From Nitrospira sp. (GTDB taxonomy: Bacteria > Nitrospirota > Nitrospiria > Nitrospirales > Nitrospiraceae): a stretch of DNA of 64,000 bases. Location of the stretch: assembly GCA_030123565.1 (NCBI GenBank), contig CP126122.1:4044800-4108799 (forward strand), written 5' to 3'. Shown piece after piece: positions 35,691 through 43,709 of this stretch. Under the pieces are notes generated by a model. That model was not told where the DNA came from. It was given only the letters and a program-made list of their open reading frames with translations, and did no database searches. A program made the position numbers and the translations under genes. Positions within the stretch are counted from its first letter, which is position 1; every line of letters starts with the position of its first letter.

Positions 35691-36337
35691 GATTGATTCC
35701 CGGTCGGCGACGTGAGCCAACCTTGCAACGGGCGATACAGCCCTGCCGAGAATTCCAGCTTCAAGGCTTCTTCCGGCAGCAAATTCAACGGATGCAACTG
35801 TGCTTTGGGGATCATGGCTAAGTATCCGGTAAAGGGATGGATGGCCGTGGGGACGAAGACCATGACCAGCTCGGCTGCCGGTGCGATTTGAAGCGCCGGT
35901 GGCGGGGAACCCATGACGAAGCCCAGGGCCCAGAGTCCGTCGCGCGGGAAGGGAAAAGCCACCACGGTGCTGCGTCCGAAACGTGCCCGGTAGTTCAGCA
36001 AGTCCGTCATGCTTTTCAACGTCAGGTAAATGCTGCGGATCAAGGGAATCCGTTCGAGGGTCGCCTCGCTCCAGCGCACGAGTCGTTGCCCGATGACGTG
36101 GGTTGCGACGGCGCCGGCCGTGAGCACCATCGCGAGGAGCAACAGAATGCCCAAGCCTGGGGCATAGGGCGTCATCTGCCGGCCGATGAGGTCGAGGAGG
36201 AACGAATCCAAGGTATCGAACAGGGCCGTCAGGATCAGAAAGGTCGTCCAGGCCGGAAGGAGCACGAGAAGTCCGGTGAGGAAGATGCGTCCGAGCCGAT
36301 GGGAAGATGCCACGCGAGTTCCGGTTCCTGTGGTCAA
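35687..36337 (-). CDS. DUF502-family membrane protein
   Basis: Two membrane helices (about 17-38 and 60-85) are followed by a soluble domain (about 100-216) with the DUF502 pattern: RIPLIRSIYLTLKSM, VVAFPFPRDGLWALGFVMG and MVFVPTAIHPFTGYL. Function is unknown. Stop overlaps the GNAT gene start by 4 bases. Confidence 0.87.
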   Translation of the reverse strand: MTTGTGTRVASSHRLGRIFLTGLLVLLPAWTTFLILTALFDTLDSFLLDLIGRQMTPYAPGLGILLLLAMVLTAGAVATHVIGQRLVRWSEATLERIPLIRSIYLTLKSMTDLLNYRARFGRSTVVAFPFPRDGLWALGFVMGSPPPALQIAPAAELVMVFVPTAIHPFTGYLAMIPKAQLHPLNLLPEEALKLEFSAGLYRPLQGWLTSPTGNQS

Positions 36338-36468
36338 AAGTCTAGCAGGTGAATCTACGATACCAGATACGGCGAGGGATTTGTATCTTCTTGAACTCTC
36401 AATCTATTTGGACTATCTTTCTCCCTACATCCCAGTCACCCGGATCGGGTGAGATTGTGAGAAACAGT

Positions 36469-36753
36469 ATGAGCGACGACGTGCGAAAGAAAGTCAATCT
36501 TGATAAGGATCTCCTGGCCATACTCTGTTGCCCGGAAACCAAGCAGCCGGTGGTGCTTGCCGATGACCTGTTGATTCAAAAGGTGAACGGGGCGATCGAT
36601 CGCGGGTCATTGAAAAACAAGGCACAGAAGCCGGTGACGGAAAAACTCGACGGGGGGTTGATCCGGTCGGACAACAAGATTCTCTACCCCGTGCGCGAAG
36701 ACATTCCCGTCATGTTGATCGACGAAGGGATTCCGCTCGAACAGATCGCCTAG
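36469..36753 (+). CDS. Trm112-family protein
   Basis: Small (94 aa) zinc-ribbon-like protein that in other organisms activates methyltransferases or supports lipid A or tRNA-modification enzymes. The N-terminal LLAILCCPETKQPVVL and C-terminal RSDNKILYPVREDIPVML are the family hallmarks. A segment of about 20 residues between them (GAIDRGSLKNKAQKPVTEKL) is longer than in the shortest members. ATG at 36469 is preferred to the upstream in-frame ATG at 36349, which lies too near the divergent gene. Confidence 0.88.
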   Translation: MSDDVRKKVNLDKDLLAILCCPETKQPVVLADDLLIQKVNGAIDRGSLKNKAQKPVTEKLDGGLIRSDNKILYPVREDIPVMLIDEGIPLEQIA

Positions 36754-36886
36754 TCGTCGCCTCCCCATTCCTTTTCCCGCCCTATTCAGCCGGTCGGCCT
36801 TCCAGACGCATCTCGGAGATACGGATGTTCCGCCTGCATGGTTGCGGCTGAGTGACGCTTTTGCGTTGTGACTGAATCTTGCCGTG

Positions 36887-37174
36887 CTAGGGGGTCAGCA
36901 GTCCACCTTCTGCCGAGGCCTGTTCGGTCTTTGAGCCGGTGGAGGTTCCGCACTGGGCGCAGAGGTACTCATACAAGTTGCCGGTAGGCAGGACGAGGAG
37001 AAGCCGTTGGCGGGTCGGTGTGGCCTGGCGGCATGTTCCGCAATAGAGCAGAGAGGCATTGAACGAATCATACTGATCCGTCTGGCGATGTCCCTGGGGC
37101 GAAGGTGCGGGTTGTGACCGCACGGTGCGTGGAGGCCAGTCGGGTGGCGATGGTCTCTTCGGAGGTCGCGGCAT
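36887..37174 (-). CDS. Small zinc-ribbon protein, unknown function
   Basis: 95 aa. A proline/arginine-rich N terminus (about 1-30) is followed by two CxxC pairs (CGTCRQ and CAQCGT) about 27 residues apart, a probable zinc ribbon. No other domain. Lies downstream of two small genes on the same strand. Confidence 0.65.
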   Translation of the reverse strand: MPRPPKRPSPPDWPPRTVRSQPAPSPQGHRQTDQYDSFNASLLYCGTCRQATPTRQRLLLVLPTGNLYEYLCAQCGTSTGSKTEQASAEGGLLTP

Positions 37175-37237
37175 GTTCGCTATTGTACTGAGGGAGGACT
37201 GTGCGGCGCAATGGACGAAGGCGATGTTCTTGAATAG

Positions 37238-37477
37238 TTAAGAATGTCCGATGCGTCGATCTCCATGCGAATCAGGCTCATCACCGTTTCTGCCGTAACG
37301 AATCCACCAGAGCGACCGGATGACCTGCACCACGACGTAGAGCGCGAGGCCGGAGAGAATCCCATAGAGCCAAGCCTTGCTCCACGGCCATAAGTCGGGC
37401 GCATGCAGAACAACCGCAAGCGCGATATGGCCTCCCAAGCCGAGGCAAATGGCGAAGATGATCCACTCACGGGCCAT
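37238..37477 (-). CDS. Small two-helix membrane protein, unknown
   Basis: 79 aa with two hydrophobic helices (about 4-23 and 35-55) and a charged, histidine-containing tail. Not recognised. Neighbours are other small unknown genes. Confidence 0.6.
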   Translation of the reverse strand: MAREWIIFAICLGLGGHIALAVVLHAPDLWPWSKAWLYGILSGLALYVVVQVIRSLWWIRYGRNGDEPDSHGDRRIGHS

Positions 37478-37534
37478 AGTCGCCCTCGGAGGAGGCCATG
37501 ACGCAGGGTAAGCCTGGAGACGATCGACAGGTGG

Positions 37535-37903
37535 TCAAACGGAGGTCTTGGCGGATTCAATCTCGGTTGCCGTGATCAGGCTGGACAGGTAATCCGCCAC
37601 GAAGGTCAGGGCTTCCTCGCGTCCATCGGCGCGCCGGCCCTTTTCACGACGCTGCACCGAGAGCTCGTGGTCCAAGTCCGACTTCACTTCCGTCAGCACA
37701 CGTTGCAGTGTCGTCGGGGTGATGTTGGTGTCCATGTCTTCGAGTTCCTGGCAGCGGTCCAGCACCCAGTTCAAGCCCTCGATACGGCCGGCATAGTGTT
37801 CCTGTTCAGCGGTGTCGATCCGGGCCATCGTGGTGGCGAATGTTTGAGCTTCATACACCAGGTTGTAAAAACTCGTGACGGCGCGTTGTAACGTGGGATT
37901 CAT
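37535..37903 (-). CDS. Unknown helical protein
   Basis: 122 aa, soluble, predominantly helical with heptad-like acidic/basic spacing (EQEHYAGRIEGLNWVLDRCQELEDMDTN, in two parts). No motif. Starts with a good Met (MNPTLQRAV) preceded by a purine-rich ribosome binding site (aaggagaatt). Confidence 0.62.
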   Translation of the reverse strand: MNPTLQRAVTSFYNLVYEAQTFATTMARIDTAEQEHYAGRIEGLNWVLDRCQELEDMDTNITPTTLQRVLTEVKSDLDHELSVQRREKGRRADGREEALTFVADYLSSLITATEIESAKTSV

Positions 37904-37987
37904 AATTCTCCTTAGTTCATGAATAGGTTCTTGTGATTATACCTGAGATTAGAGGTGCAACAAGGTATTTTTTTGTTGGGCGGTGGC

Positions 37988-38317
37988 TTACGTGAACAGG
38001 AGGGAATGAAACTCGTTCATGAATCCATAGTAGAGAGGTGCAAAATCCTTGAGGCTGTCCGGACTATTTTCTTTGAGGCGTTTGAAGAAGAAGACTTGGG
38101 TGCGCGGATCCAGCTGTTCCAGCAGGCGACTGAGTTGTGCCATCGTGTAACTGCCGGCGGGAACGCTCAGCACATAATGCACCAACCGTTCGACGAACTG
38201 TTGCCCGACATACTCGCTGGTCAGAAGACCTTCCGGAATCCTGCCGGATGCGAGGTATTCGTCGAAGGGGATCGCTTGTGCCGCAAAGGGGATCGACTGC
38301 TGCGGGCGGGAGGTCAC
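37988..38317 (-). CDS. Unknown protein, GTG start
   Basis: The C-terminal 109 aa of this frame look coding (FVERLVHYVLSVPAGSYTMA, DPRTQVFFFKRLKENSPDSL, YYGFMNEFHSLLF). The frame extends upstream to 38704 through the tRNA gene, which cannot be coding. GTG at 38317 is therefore chosen; a purine-rich gcgaggga lies 8 bases before it. No family recognised. Confidence 0.6.
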   Translation of the reverse strand: MTSRPQQSIPFAAQAIPFDEYLASGRIPEGLLTSEYVGQQFVERLVHYVLSVPAGSYTMAQLSRLLEQLDPRTQVFFFKRLKENSPDSLKDFAPLYYGFMNEFHSLLFT

Positions 38318-38595
38318 GCTGGGATTCCCTCGCTGAGAGCAATGAAATGAGGTGACATTGGAATCACTGTACTGAAGCCCCTGCGGTCCGTCAAGTGGAC
38401 AGAAGCCGCAGGCTGGTCTGAGGCGAAAGGCTGAGTGTGCGGGGCGGAGAAGGGAGGGCAATTCCCTCTCGATCACGGTGCGCATAGGGTGCTTGTCGAG
38501 GAGGCCTCTTGGCTGGTCGGTGCAGTCGTCGGTTACGTGGTGTCTGCAGGAACCTGACTCCAGGTTCCGTCGATCGATCACTGCAGATGGTCGGC
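38318..38595. other. Gap upstream of tRNA-Gly without a gene
   Basis: With the promoter and leader up to 38647 this gap is about 330 bases. A short hairpin (CCTGCGG about 38381-38387 with CCGCAGG further on) is visible. No convincing small gene is seen; a reading frame through it overlaps the tRNA and is rejected. Confidence 0.5.
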
Positions 38596-38624
38596 TTGAC
38601 AGTCCGTGGTGTGGCCGGTACAAT
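38596..38624 (+). promoter_or_regulatory. Sigma70 promoter of tRNA-Gly
   Basis: Perfect TTGACA (38596-38601), a 17-base spacer and TACAAT (38619-38624; 5/6 match). Transcription would start near 38631, about 17 bases before the tRNA 5' end. Confidence 0.8.
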
Positions 38625-38647
38625 TCCGCTTCTTCCGTCGGGCGAAA

Positions 38648-38722
38648 GCGGGAATAGCTCAGTGGTAGAGCATCGCCTTGCCAAGGCGAGGGTCGCGGGT
38701 TCAAATCCCGTTTCCCGCTCCA
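38648..38722 (+). tRNA. tRNA-Gly (anticodon GCC), with encoded CCA
   Basis: Acceptor GCGGGAA pairs with TTCCCGC over seven pairs. D arm (GCTC...GAGC), anticodon arm with loop TTGCCAA giving anticodon GCC, and T arm (CGGGTTCAAATCCCG) are all present. The 3' CCA is encoded at 38720-38722. Confidence 0.97.
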
Positions 38723-38861
38723 ATTTTCTCAAGCACTTCCTCTCAAATCTTTTCTTGTTTCTCCGCTCCATAGACGGGCCCATAGCACATGATCATGCAA
38801 TTAAGACATGATCGATCCATGGCTGGGCAACTTCGTCACTACCTGAAAGTTCTCCCTTCTT

Positions 38862-39638
38862 TTAAGCCTCTTCGCCTTTTGGTCGGCGGCTGATCTTGAG
38901 AAAATCTTGATGCACCGGAATACGGTAACCCTCGTTGTGCGTGGCGAAGTTGGCCCGTACGTATGCTTCCACGTCTTGCCTGGTGGGTGCGCATTTAATC
39001 TCCAATAAGTTGAGCATAAATTCGGCTACGGCGTAGGCCTTGCTCACGTCCGGTGTTTCGACGTGCGCAGGATCCAGCGTGATCGCGACGTCATGCTGGT
39101 CCCCGTGCTTGGAGCGGAAGGCGTCGGCGGCCTGGCGCAATTCAAACCGGTGTCCGAAAAAGTGGTGCACCATGTTCATGCACCCGCTCTCCCGGTGCTG
39201 CAGCACCACGATCGTCACGCCGGTTGGCGACATCCACGAGACGAGGCGTTCCAGGTGCGCCAGCCACTCCTCGGGAGAAATATAATAGAACGTATGGGAG
39301 CAGAGCACCAGATCGCCCCGCGCATCCGGTTGGGCGGCCAAGATCGGCAGGCCAATCGCCTCGGCGGTCGGGAGCGCCTGTTGCAGCTGGTTTCGGAGAT
39401 GGACGTTTGGCTCAATGGCAATGGTGCGATGAAAGGCACCCGCGAAGGCCTGGGTCACTTCACCATTCCCCGCGCCTGCGTCAATGAAGACCCTGTGTGC
39501 CGACAATTTATCCACGACCCCCTGCAACCAGCGTTTAGCATTCCGCTTCTGATCCGTGTGGTGGAGGAAGGTTTGAAAGGCCTGTTTGTAGGCCTCTCCT
39601 TGAGAATCAAAGATGCGAATGCGTTCTTGGTGCGTCAT
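38862..39638 (-). CDS. Class I SAM-dependent methyltransferase
   Basis: Motif I is VFIDAGAGNGEVTQAF near residue 55, with the acidic end of beta-2 (IAIEPN) and the post-II region (DLVLCSHTFYYI). 258 aa. The N-terminal 40 residues are charged and helical. Substrate unknown; no close partner gene is near. Confidence 0.82.
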   Translation of the reverse strand: MTHQERIRIFDSQGEAYKQAFQTFLHHTDQKRNAKRWLQGVVDKLSAHRVFIDAGAGNGEVTQAFAGAFHRTIAIEPNVHLRNQLQQALPTAEAIGLPILAAQPDARGDLVLCSHTFYYISPEEWLAHLERLVSWMSPTGVTIVVLQHRESGCMNMVHHFFGHRFELRQAADAFRSKHGDQHDVAITLDPAHVETPDVSKAYAVAEFMLNLLEIKCAPTRQDVEAYVRANFATHNEGYRIPVHQDFLKISRRPKGEEA

Positions 39639-39846
39639 GCGGCGTCTCCCCCGGTAGTGATTCCAAAGTAGAAGGGGCCAGTATACGCATTTGGGGATCG
39701 TCTGTGTGGTTGTCCTTGCTGCTGTGGCTGAGGAAGGAGGTAACGAAACAGCGTAACTCCGGCCTCTAGGATTCGACGAATTATTTTATGTAGTGGTACT
39801 GCGCGTTGAAGCCTTGGTTGCCTGGGTTTACAAGCATGGTGCTGGC

Positions 39847-40869
39847 TTAACCGGGTGTTGTAAGTGTCGAATCGATGAGCAGTTTGAATTCCTCAAAAGA
39901 TTTGGCGCCGATAAGCGGGCGTCCGTTGATAAAGAATGTGGGTGTACTCGTCACGCCCACATTCAGCGCGTCCCGCAAGTCGCCCTCCACTTCCGAGGCG
40001 TATTCATGTGTGTCGAGACAATGTGAGAATGCCGGCATATCCATCGAGGCCTGTTGAGCAAGTCGGTTGAAGTCCCATCCTGAGCTCCCCTGTTGGTGTT
40101 CAAAAAGAAGGTCATGATAGGCCCAGAATTTTCCCTGTGCAGCAGCACATTGAGCCGCTTCCGCTGCCTGCTTCGCATGGACATGATTAGGCGCGGGGTA
40201 ATCCCGATACACGAATCTTACCTTCTCTCCGTAAACGCGGAGTATTTTCTTGATCATGGCCGCGCTCCGCTTGCAATACGGACATTGGAAGTCAGAGAAC
40301 TCGACGATCGTCACCGGCGCGTCGGCTGAGCCTGTCGAAGGATCATCGTCGGTTGAGATGGCAAGTACTGGTTCGGTGATTCGAGGAAGGTTGAGTTGGA
40401 TCGGAGTTTGTCGTCGCAAGGCCACAATCATAGCCTGCCGTCGCTGTGAAGTAGACCGCGCATCTTCGAAAACGGGCAGTTGAGAGGCCGTAGGTCGAGG
40501 TGTATCGACATCCAATGAGGGAGGTGGAGTTCCCAGCAGTTGCTCCACTGTTTTCCCCGCCCTTGCTGCCTCAGCGCGCAGGAGTTCCGAATCGATGAGC
40601 TGTTGTACGGCATACAGAAGGAGTTGCGACCGTTGCTGTTCAAGTTGATAGAGCGGGAGGGCGACCTGGCCCTCTGCCTCGCGTAGAGTAATCGAGTGAT
40701 TCCCGACTGTGGCAACCACGGGCGAAGTTGATGAATCGCCAGTTTTTGTCGGTGACGCGATCTTGATGAACATCAGGAATGAACAAGCTATGACCAAACC
40801 CGCGAGGGCGAACGAACGCCACAGCCTAGGCTTAGAGGGGAATATCATGATGTGTATCGGTCCTCTCAT
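39847..40869 (-). CDS. DsbA-like thioredoxin-fold oxidoreductase with SurA-N-like region
   Basis: Envelope thiol oxidoreductase. An N-terminal membrane anchor or signal lies at about 17-37. A PpiC/SurA N-terminal-like segment follows (VVATVGNHSITLREAEGQVA, then QLIDSELLRAEAARAGKTVE). The thioredoxin domain (about 190-335) carries CPYC and the cis-proline TSTPTFFINGRP. Start chosen at 40869 (GAAGG upstream, spacing 8); Met at 40848 is the alternative. The linker near DDDPSTGSADAP coincides with a short common repeat (about 40320-40340). Confidence 0.83.
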   Translation of the reverse strand: MRGPIHIMIFPSKPRLWRSFALAGLVIACSFLMFIKIASPTKTGDSSTSPVVATVGNHSITLREAEGQVALPLYQLEQQRSQLLLYAVQQLIDSELLRAEAARAGKTVEQLLGTPPPSLDVDTPRPTASQLPVFEDARSTSQRRQAMIVALRRQTPIQLNLPRITEPVLAISTDDDPSTGSADAPVTIVEFSDFQCPYCKRSAAMIKKILRVYGEKVRFVYRDYPAPNHVHAKQAAEAAQCAAAQGKFWAYHDLLFEHQQGSSGWDFNRLAQQASMDMPAFSHCLDTHEYASEVEGDLRDALNVGVTSTPTFFINGRPLIGAKSFEEFKLLIDSTLTTPG

Positions 40870-41124
40870 GTACGGTGCCTTCTGACTCCTGGTTCCCGAG
40901 AACTGGCCGCGTGATGATGTCGCGTGCGGAATTGTCCTGCAGCGCCGCCATCCGCGCAATCCCCCCAACAGGCGAGGCAGATACCTACGAGTGACGAATG
41001 GCTACTGCGGTGACGGTGCCCTATCCTGCGGTGAACTGGCCGCGTGGGGCAAGGCGTTGTGCCTAAGCCATCAGGGTCACTGCCACGAGTTGTAGGTGTC
41101 ACAAAAACCTCTGGAGGGAACCGA

Positions 41125-42135
41125 ATGCACAGTTGGGATAAAACATTGATCGGTACAAGCAAGTGTTTTCTCCAAACAACTGGGATGATCCCTCTGCTGA
41201 GTATGGCCAAATCCACGGTGTTGATATCGGGAGAGACGGGAACGGGGAAAGAACTGTTCGCAAGGGCCATTCACTATACGGGAGAACGACGAGGGAAACC
41301 GTTTGTTCCGGTCAACTGTGCAGCCCTCCCAGATCATTTGATCGAAAACGAGTTGTTCGGCCATAGCAAAGGTGCCTTCACGGGCGCATCGAGCGAGAAG
41401 CCTGGGCTCTTTCGGGAGGCGAATGGCGGGACGCTGTTTCTCGATGAAATCAACTCGCTCAGTCTGACCGTTCAGAGCAAGCTCCTGCGGGTGTTGCAAG
41501 AGCAGGAATTTAGGCCATTGGGTTCGACCAAGAGCCTCAGAGTCGATGTGAAGATCGTGGCTGCCACCAATGCGGATTTACGCTCGTTAGTTGAAGGCAG
41601 TCAATTCCGCGAGGATCTCTTCCACAGGCTCAATGTACTGTCGGTCACGCTCCCTTCTTTGCGCGAACGGAAAGAAGACATCCTCCTGTTGACTGCGCAT
41701 TTCCTGAAGACCTATGCCAAGGAATTCGGCAAGGGGTCCATCATGCTCGGTCCCTCGTCCAAAGCGAAACTGATGGGATACTCTTGGCCTGGGAATGTGA
41801 GAGAGCTGGAGGGAGTGGTTCAGCGTGCCGTGATCATGGCCGCTGGAGATGTGCTTGAAGCCCACGATTTTGATTTGCCGGACAACAAGCAGCCTGAGCC
41901 TGTGGGGCCAACCATGACGTTGCTGTCGCGGGGGCAGATCACCGATGAATACAGCTTTCAAAAGATGAAGATGAAAGTGATCGAGGAATTCGAGCGGACA
42001 TATCTCTGCGAACTGCTCTCGGCACATCAGGGCAACATTTCGCAGGCCGCTCGAGCAGCAAAGAAAGAACGTCGGGCGTTTCAGCGCCTATTGCACAAAC
42101 ATGGGTTGGATCGGCGCGTGTTTTTCGCGGCATAG
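41125..42135 (+). CDS. Sigma54-dependent transcription activator without sensor domain
   Basis: AAA+ activator of RpoN promoters, 336 aa. Start MHSWDKTLIG (41125) has GGAGGG upstream. The AAA+ domain shows Walker A GETGTGKE, GAFTGA (contact with sigma54), Walker B GGTLFLDEI and the arginine-finger region FREDLFHRLN, all intact. A Fis-type helix-turn-helix closes it (GNISQAARAAKKERRAFQRL). Receiver, GAF and PAS domains are missing; the protein begins directly at the AAA+ region, so it is probably controlled by amount or by partners, like PspF. Confidence 0.9.
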   Translation: MHSWDKTLIGTSKCFLQTTGMIPLLSMAKSTVLISGETGTGKELFARAIHYTGERRGKPFVPVNCAALPDHLIENELFGHSKGAFTGASSEKPGLFREANGGTLFLDEINSLSLTVQSKLLRVLQEQEFRPLGSTKSLRVDVKIVAATNADLRSLVEGSQFREDLFHRLNVLSVTLPSLRERKEDILLLTAHFLKTYAKEFGKGSIMLGPSSKAKLMGYSWPGNVRELEGVVQRAVIMAAGDVLEAHDFDLPDNKQPEPVGPTMTLLSRGQITDEYSFQKMKMKVIEEFERTYLCELLSAHQGNISQAARAAKKERRAFQRLLHKHGLDRRVFFAA

Positions 42136-42197
42136 GGTCAGGTTTCCCGAGGAAGGATTGCCGCAATCTGCGTTCAGTAAGAAGGCCACTCTCAACA

Positions 42198-42557
42198 TTG
42201 AGGCGCTCTTACGCAAGGGGGTATCAGGCATTGGAGTTGCTCCTCTCTCGGTCAGACATGGACAGTCTGGGTGTGCTTGAAAACAACAATGTGGTGGCGT
42301 GGCTCATTCTGGGGTATCTCTGTTCCCATCCTGACGCGAAGGATACCGTGGCCGGTATAGAGAAATGGTGGCTCCGAACCGAAGGAATCGATATCGACAT
42401 GAGGCGGGTTCGGGGGGCGCTGGATTATTTGGTTCAGTGGGGATGGCTAAGGTTGATGAGGAGCCATTCGGGCTTCATCGTGTATGGACTGAATAAAGTG
42501 TATAAGTCAAGACTTCATCGGACAGACAGCGAGTCCTCACCGGGTTTATGCCGCTAA
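42198..42557 (+). CDS. Small winged-helix-like protein with an IS-altered C terminus
   Basis: 119 aa as read now, no family assigned; [20 protein letters not shown] and [16 protein letters not shown] look like a winged helix. Its final codons (from 42499) lie inside the left end of the IS. Removing the IS and one 7-bp target copy joins 42498 to 43654 in frame and restores an original end of ERLPALQRFLQGQSLHH followed by TGA at 43704-43706 (117 aa). TTG at 42198 is the longest start, with AAGAAGG upstream; ATG at 42258 is an alternative. The altered gene may still work. Confidence 0.72.
   Translation: MRRSYARGYQALELLLSRSDMDSLGVLENNNVVAWLILGYLCSHPDAKDTVAGIEKWWLRTEGIDIDMRRVRGALDYLVQWGWLRLMRSHSGFIVYGLNKVYKSRLHRTDSESSPGLCR
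42492..42498 (+). repeat. Target-site duplication, left copy (AATAAAG)
   Basis: AATAAAG directly before the IS left end; the same 7 bases follow the right end at 43647-43653. Confidence 0.85.
42499..42541 (+). repeat. IS left inverted repeat
   Basis: Imperfect match to the right end (43602-43646), with shared TGTA, ACTT.ATC, GACAG and GAGTCCTC blocks. Confidence 0.85.
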
Positions 42558-43589
42558 GATTTTCTCCTTTGCCAACGCCACACTGTCCAGGAATGTCTGC
42601 ATCGGGGTCTTGCCATAACACCAGCGGCCTTGATGTGGGCGCTGGTGGTTGTAGTCTGCCATCCACGCATCGAGATCGGTCTGCAACTCCTCGATCGTGC
42701 GATAGATCTTTTTCCGAAACGTAACCCGATAGAATTCATTCAGCATCGTCTTGTGGAACCGTTCGCAGATCCCGTTCGTTTGGGGATGCCGCGTCTTAGT
42801 CCGCGTGTGGTCGATGTTTTCCACGGCCAGGTACAGTTCATACTCATGCCGCTCGGGTGTGCCGCAGTACTCGGTCCCGCGGTCGGTCAGCACTCGGTTC
42901 AAGGGAATCTCCTGCTGCTCGAAGAAGGGCAGTACCCGATCATTCAGGAGATCGGCGGCCATGACCGGCGTCTTCCGGTCATACAGTTTCGCAAACCCGA
43001 CCTTACTATAGGTGTCGATGAAGGTCTGTTGATAGATCCGCCCGACGCCCTTGAGCGTGCCGACATAGAAGGTGTCTTGGGCGCCGCAGTAGCCCGGACA
43101 CTCGCTCTCGAATTCGCCATGGGCTTCTTTGTCCGCCTTCGCCTTCTCCAACGCTACGACCTGGGCTTCCGTCAAGACCAGGCCCTCTTGGGCCACCTTG
43201 GCCTCCAGCGCCTTGAGTCGTTTCCGCATGGTTTCCAAATCATGCCGGAGCCAGATGCACCGGACCCCCGCCGGCGAGATGGTCACCGCCTGCTTGCGCA
43301 GTTCATTGGCCACCCGCACTTGGCCCCAGGCTGGTTGGGCCACCGCCATGGACACAATGGCCTGTTCGACCTCCGCCGCTACCCGATTCTTTAGCAGTGG
43401 CTTCTGGCGGGAGAGCTCCTGAAGGGCTGCCTCACCGCCGGTCTCATAGAGTTCTTTGAAGCGATAGAAGCTGTCCCGGCTATAGCCCATCAGCTGACAG
43501 GCCTTGGAGACATTGCCCAGTTGCTTCGCCAATTCCAACACGCCGACCTTCGCCCTGATGATCTTTTGTTCGGTGGTCATGGTCCTCAC
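42546..43589 (-). CDS. IS481-family transposase
   Basis: DDE transposase, 347 aa. N-terminal helix-turn-helix ([20 protein letters not shown]) followed by the rve-type catalytic domain; apparent triad D172 (QDTFYVG), D236 (LTDRGTEY) and E276 ([10 protein letters not shown]). Intact, reading most of the element. The start at 43589 has an alternative Met at 43580. Confidence 0.95.
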   Translation of the reverse strand: MRTMTTEQKIIRAKVGVLELAKQLGNVSKACQLMGYSRDSFYRFKELYETGGEAALQELSRQKPLLKNRVAAEVEQAIVSMAVAQPAWGQVRVANELRKQAVTISPAGVRCIWLRHDLETMRKRLKALEAKVAQEGLVLTEAQVVALEKAKADKEAHGEFESECPGYCGAQDTFYVGTLKGVGRIYQQTFIDTYSKVGFAKLYDRKTPVMAADLLNDRVLPFFEQQEIPLNRVLTDRGTEYCGTPERHEYELYLAVENIDHTRTKTRHPQTNGICERFHKTMLNEFYRVTFRKKIYRTIEELQTDLDAWMADYNHQRPHQGRWCYGKTPMQTFLDSVALAKEKILAA

Positions 43590-43601
43590 TCCTTTCGTGA
43601 A

Positions 43602-43646
43602 GGAGAGGACTCTACCGGACTGTCAGATTAAGTTCTAGCACTTACA
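43602..43646 (-). repeat. IS right inverted repeat
   Basis: Reads inward on the minus strand from 43646 as TGTAAGTGCTAGAACTTAAT; partner of the repeat at 42499-42541. Confidence 0.85.
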
Positions 43647-43653
43647 AATAAAG
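43647..43653 (+). repeat. Target-site duplication, right copy (AATAAAG)
   Basis: Same 7 bases as 42492-42498. Codons of the interrupted gene resume in frame after it. Confidence 0.85.
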
Positions 43654-43709
43654 AGCGTCTGCCTGCCCTTCAGCGGTTTCTTCAGGGCCAGTCCCTTCAT
43701 CATTGACGA

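Larger units (their letters stand above)
42499..43646 (-). mobile_element. IS481-family insertion sequence, 1148 bp
   Basis: One transposase gene is bounded by imperfect inverted repeats that both start TGTA: left 42499-42541 (TGTATAAGTCAAGACTTCAT...) and right 43646-43602 on the minus strand (TGTAAGTGCTAGAACTTAAT...). Both share an inner GACAG and GAGTCCTC. A 7-bp AATAAAG duplication flanks the element. The transposase is complete, so the element looks recent and possibly active. Confidence 0.9.

Noticed and set aside
38318-38704. N-terminal extension of the minus-strand unknown gene through the tRNA
   Set aside because: It would be antisense to tRNA-Gly and its promoter; a GTG at 38317 explains the coding part.
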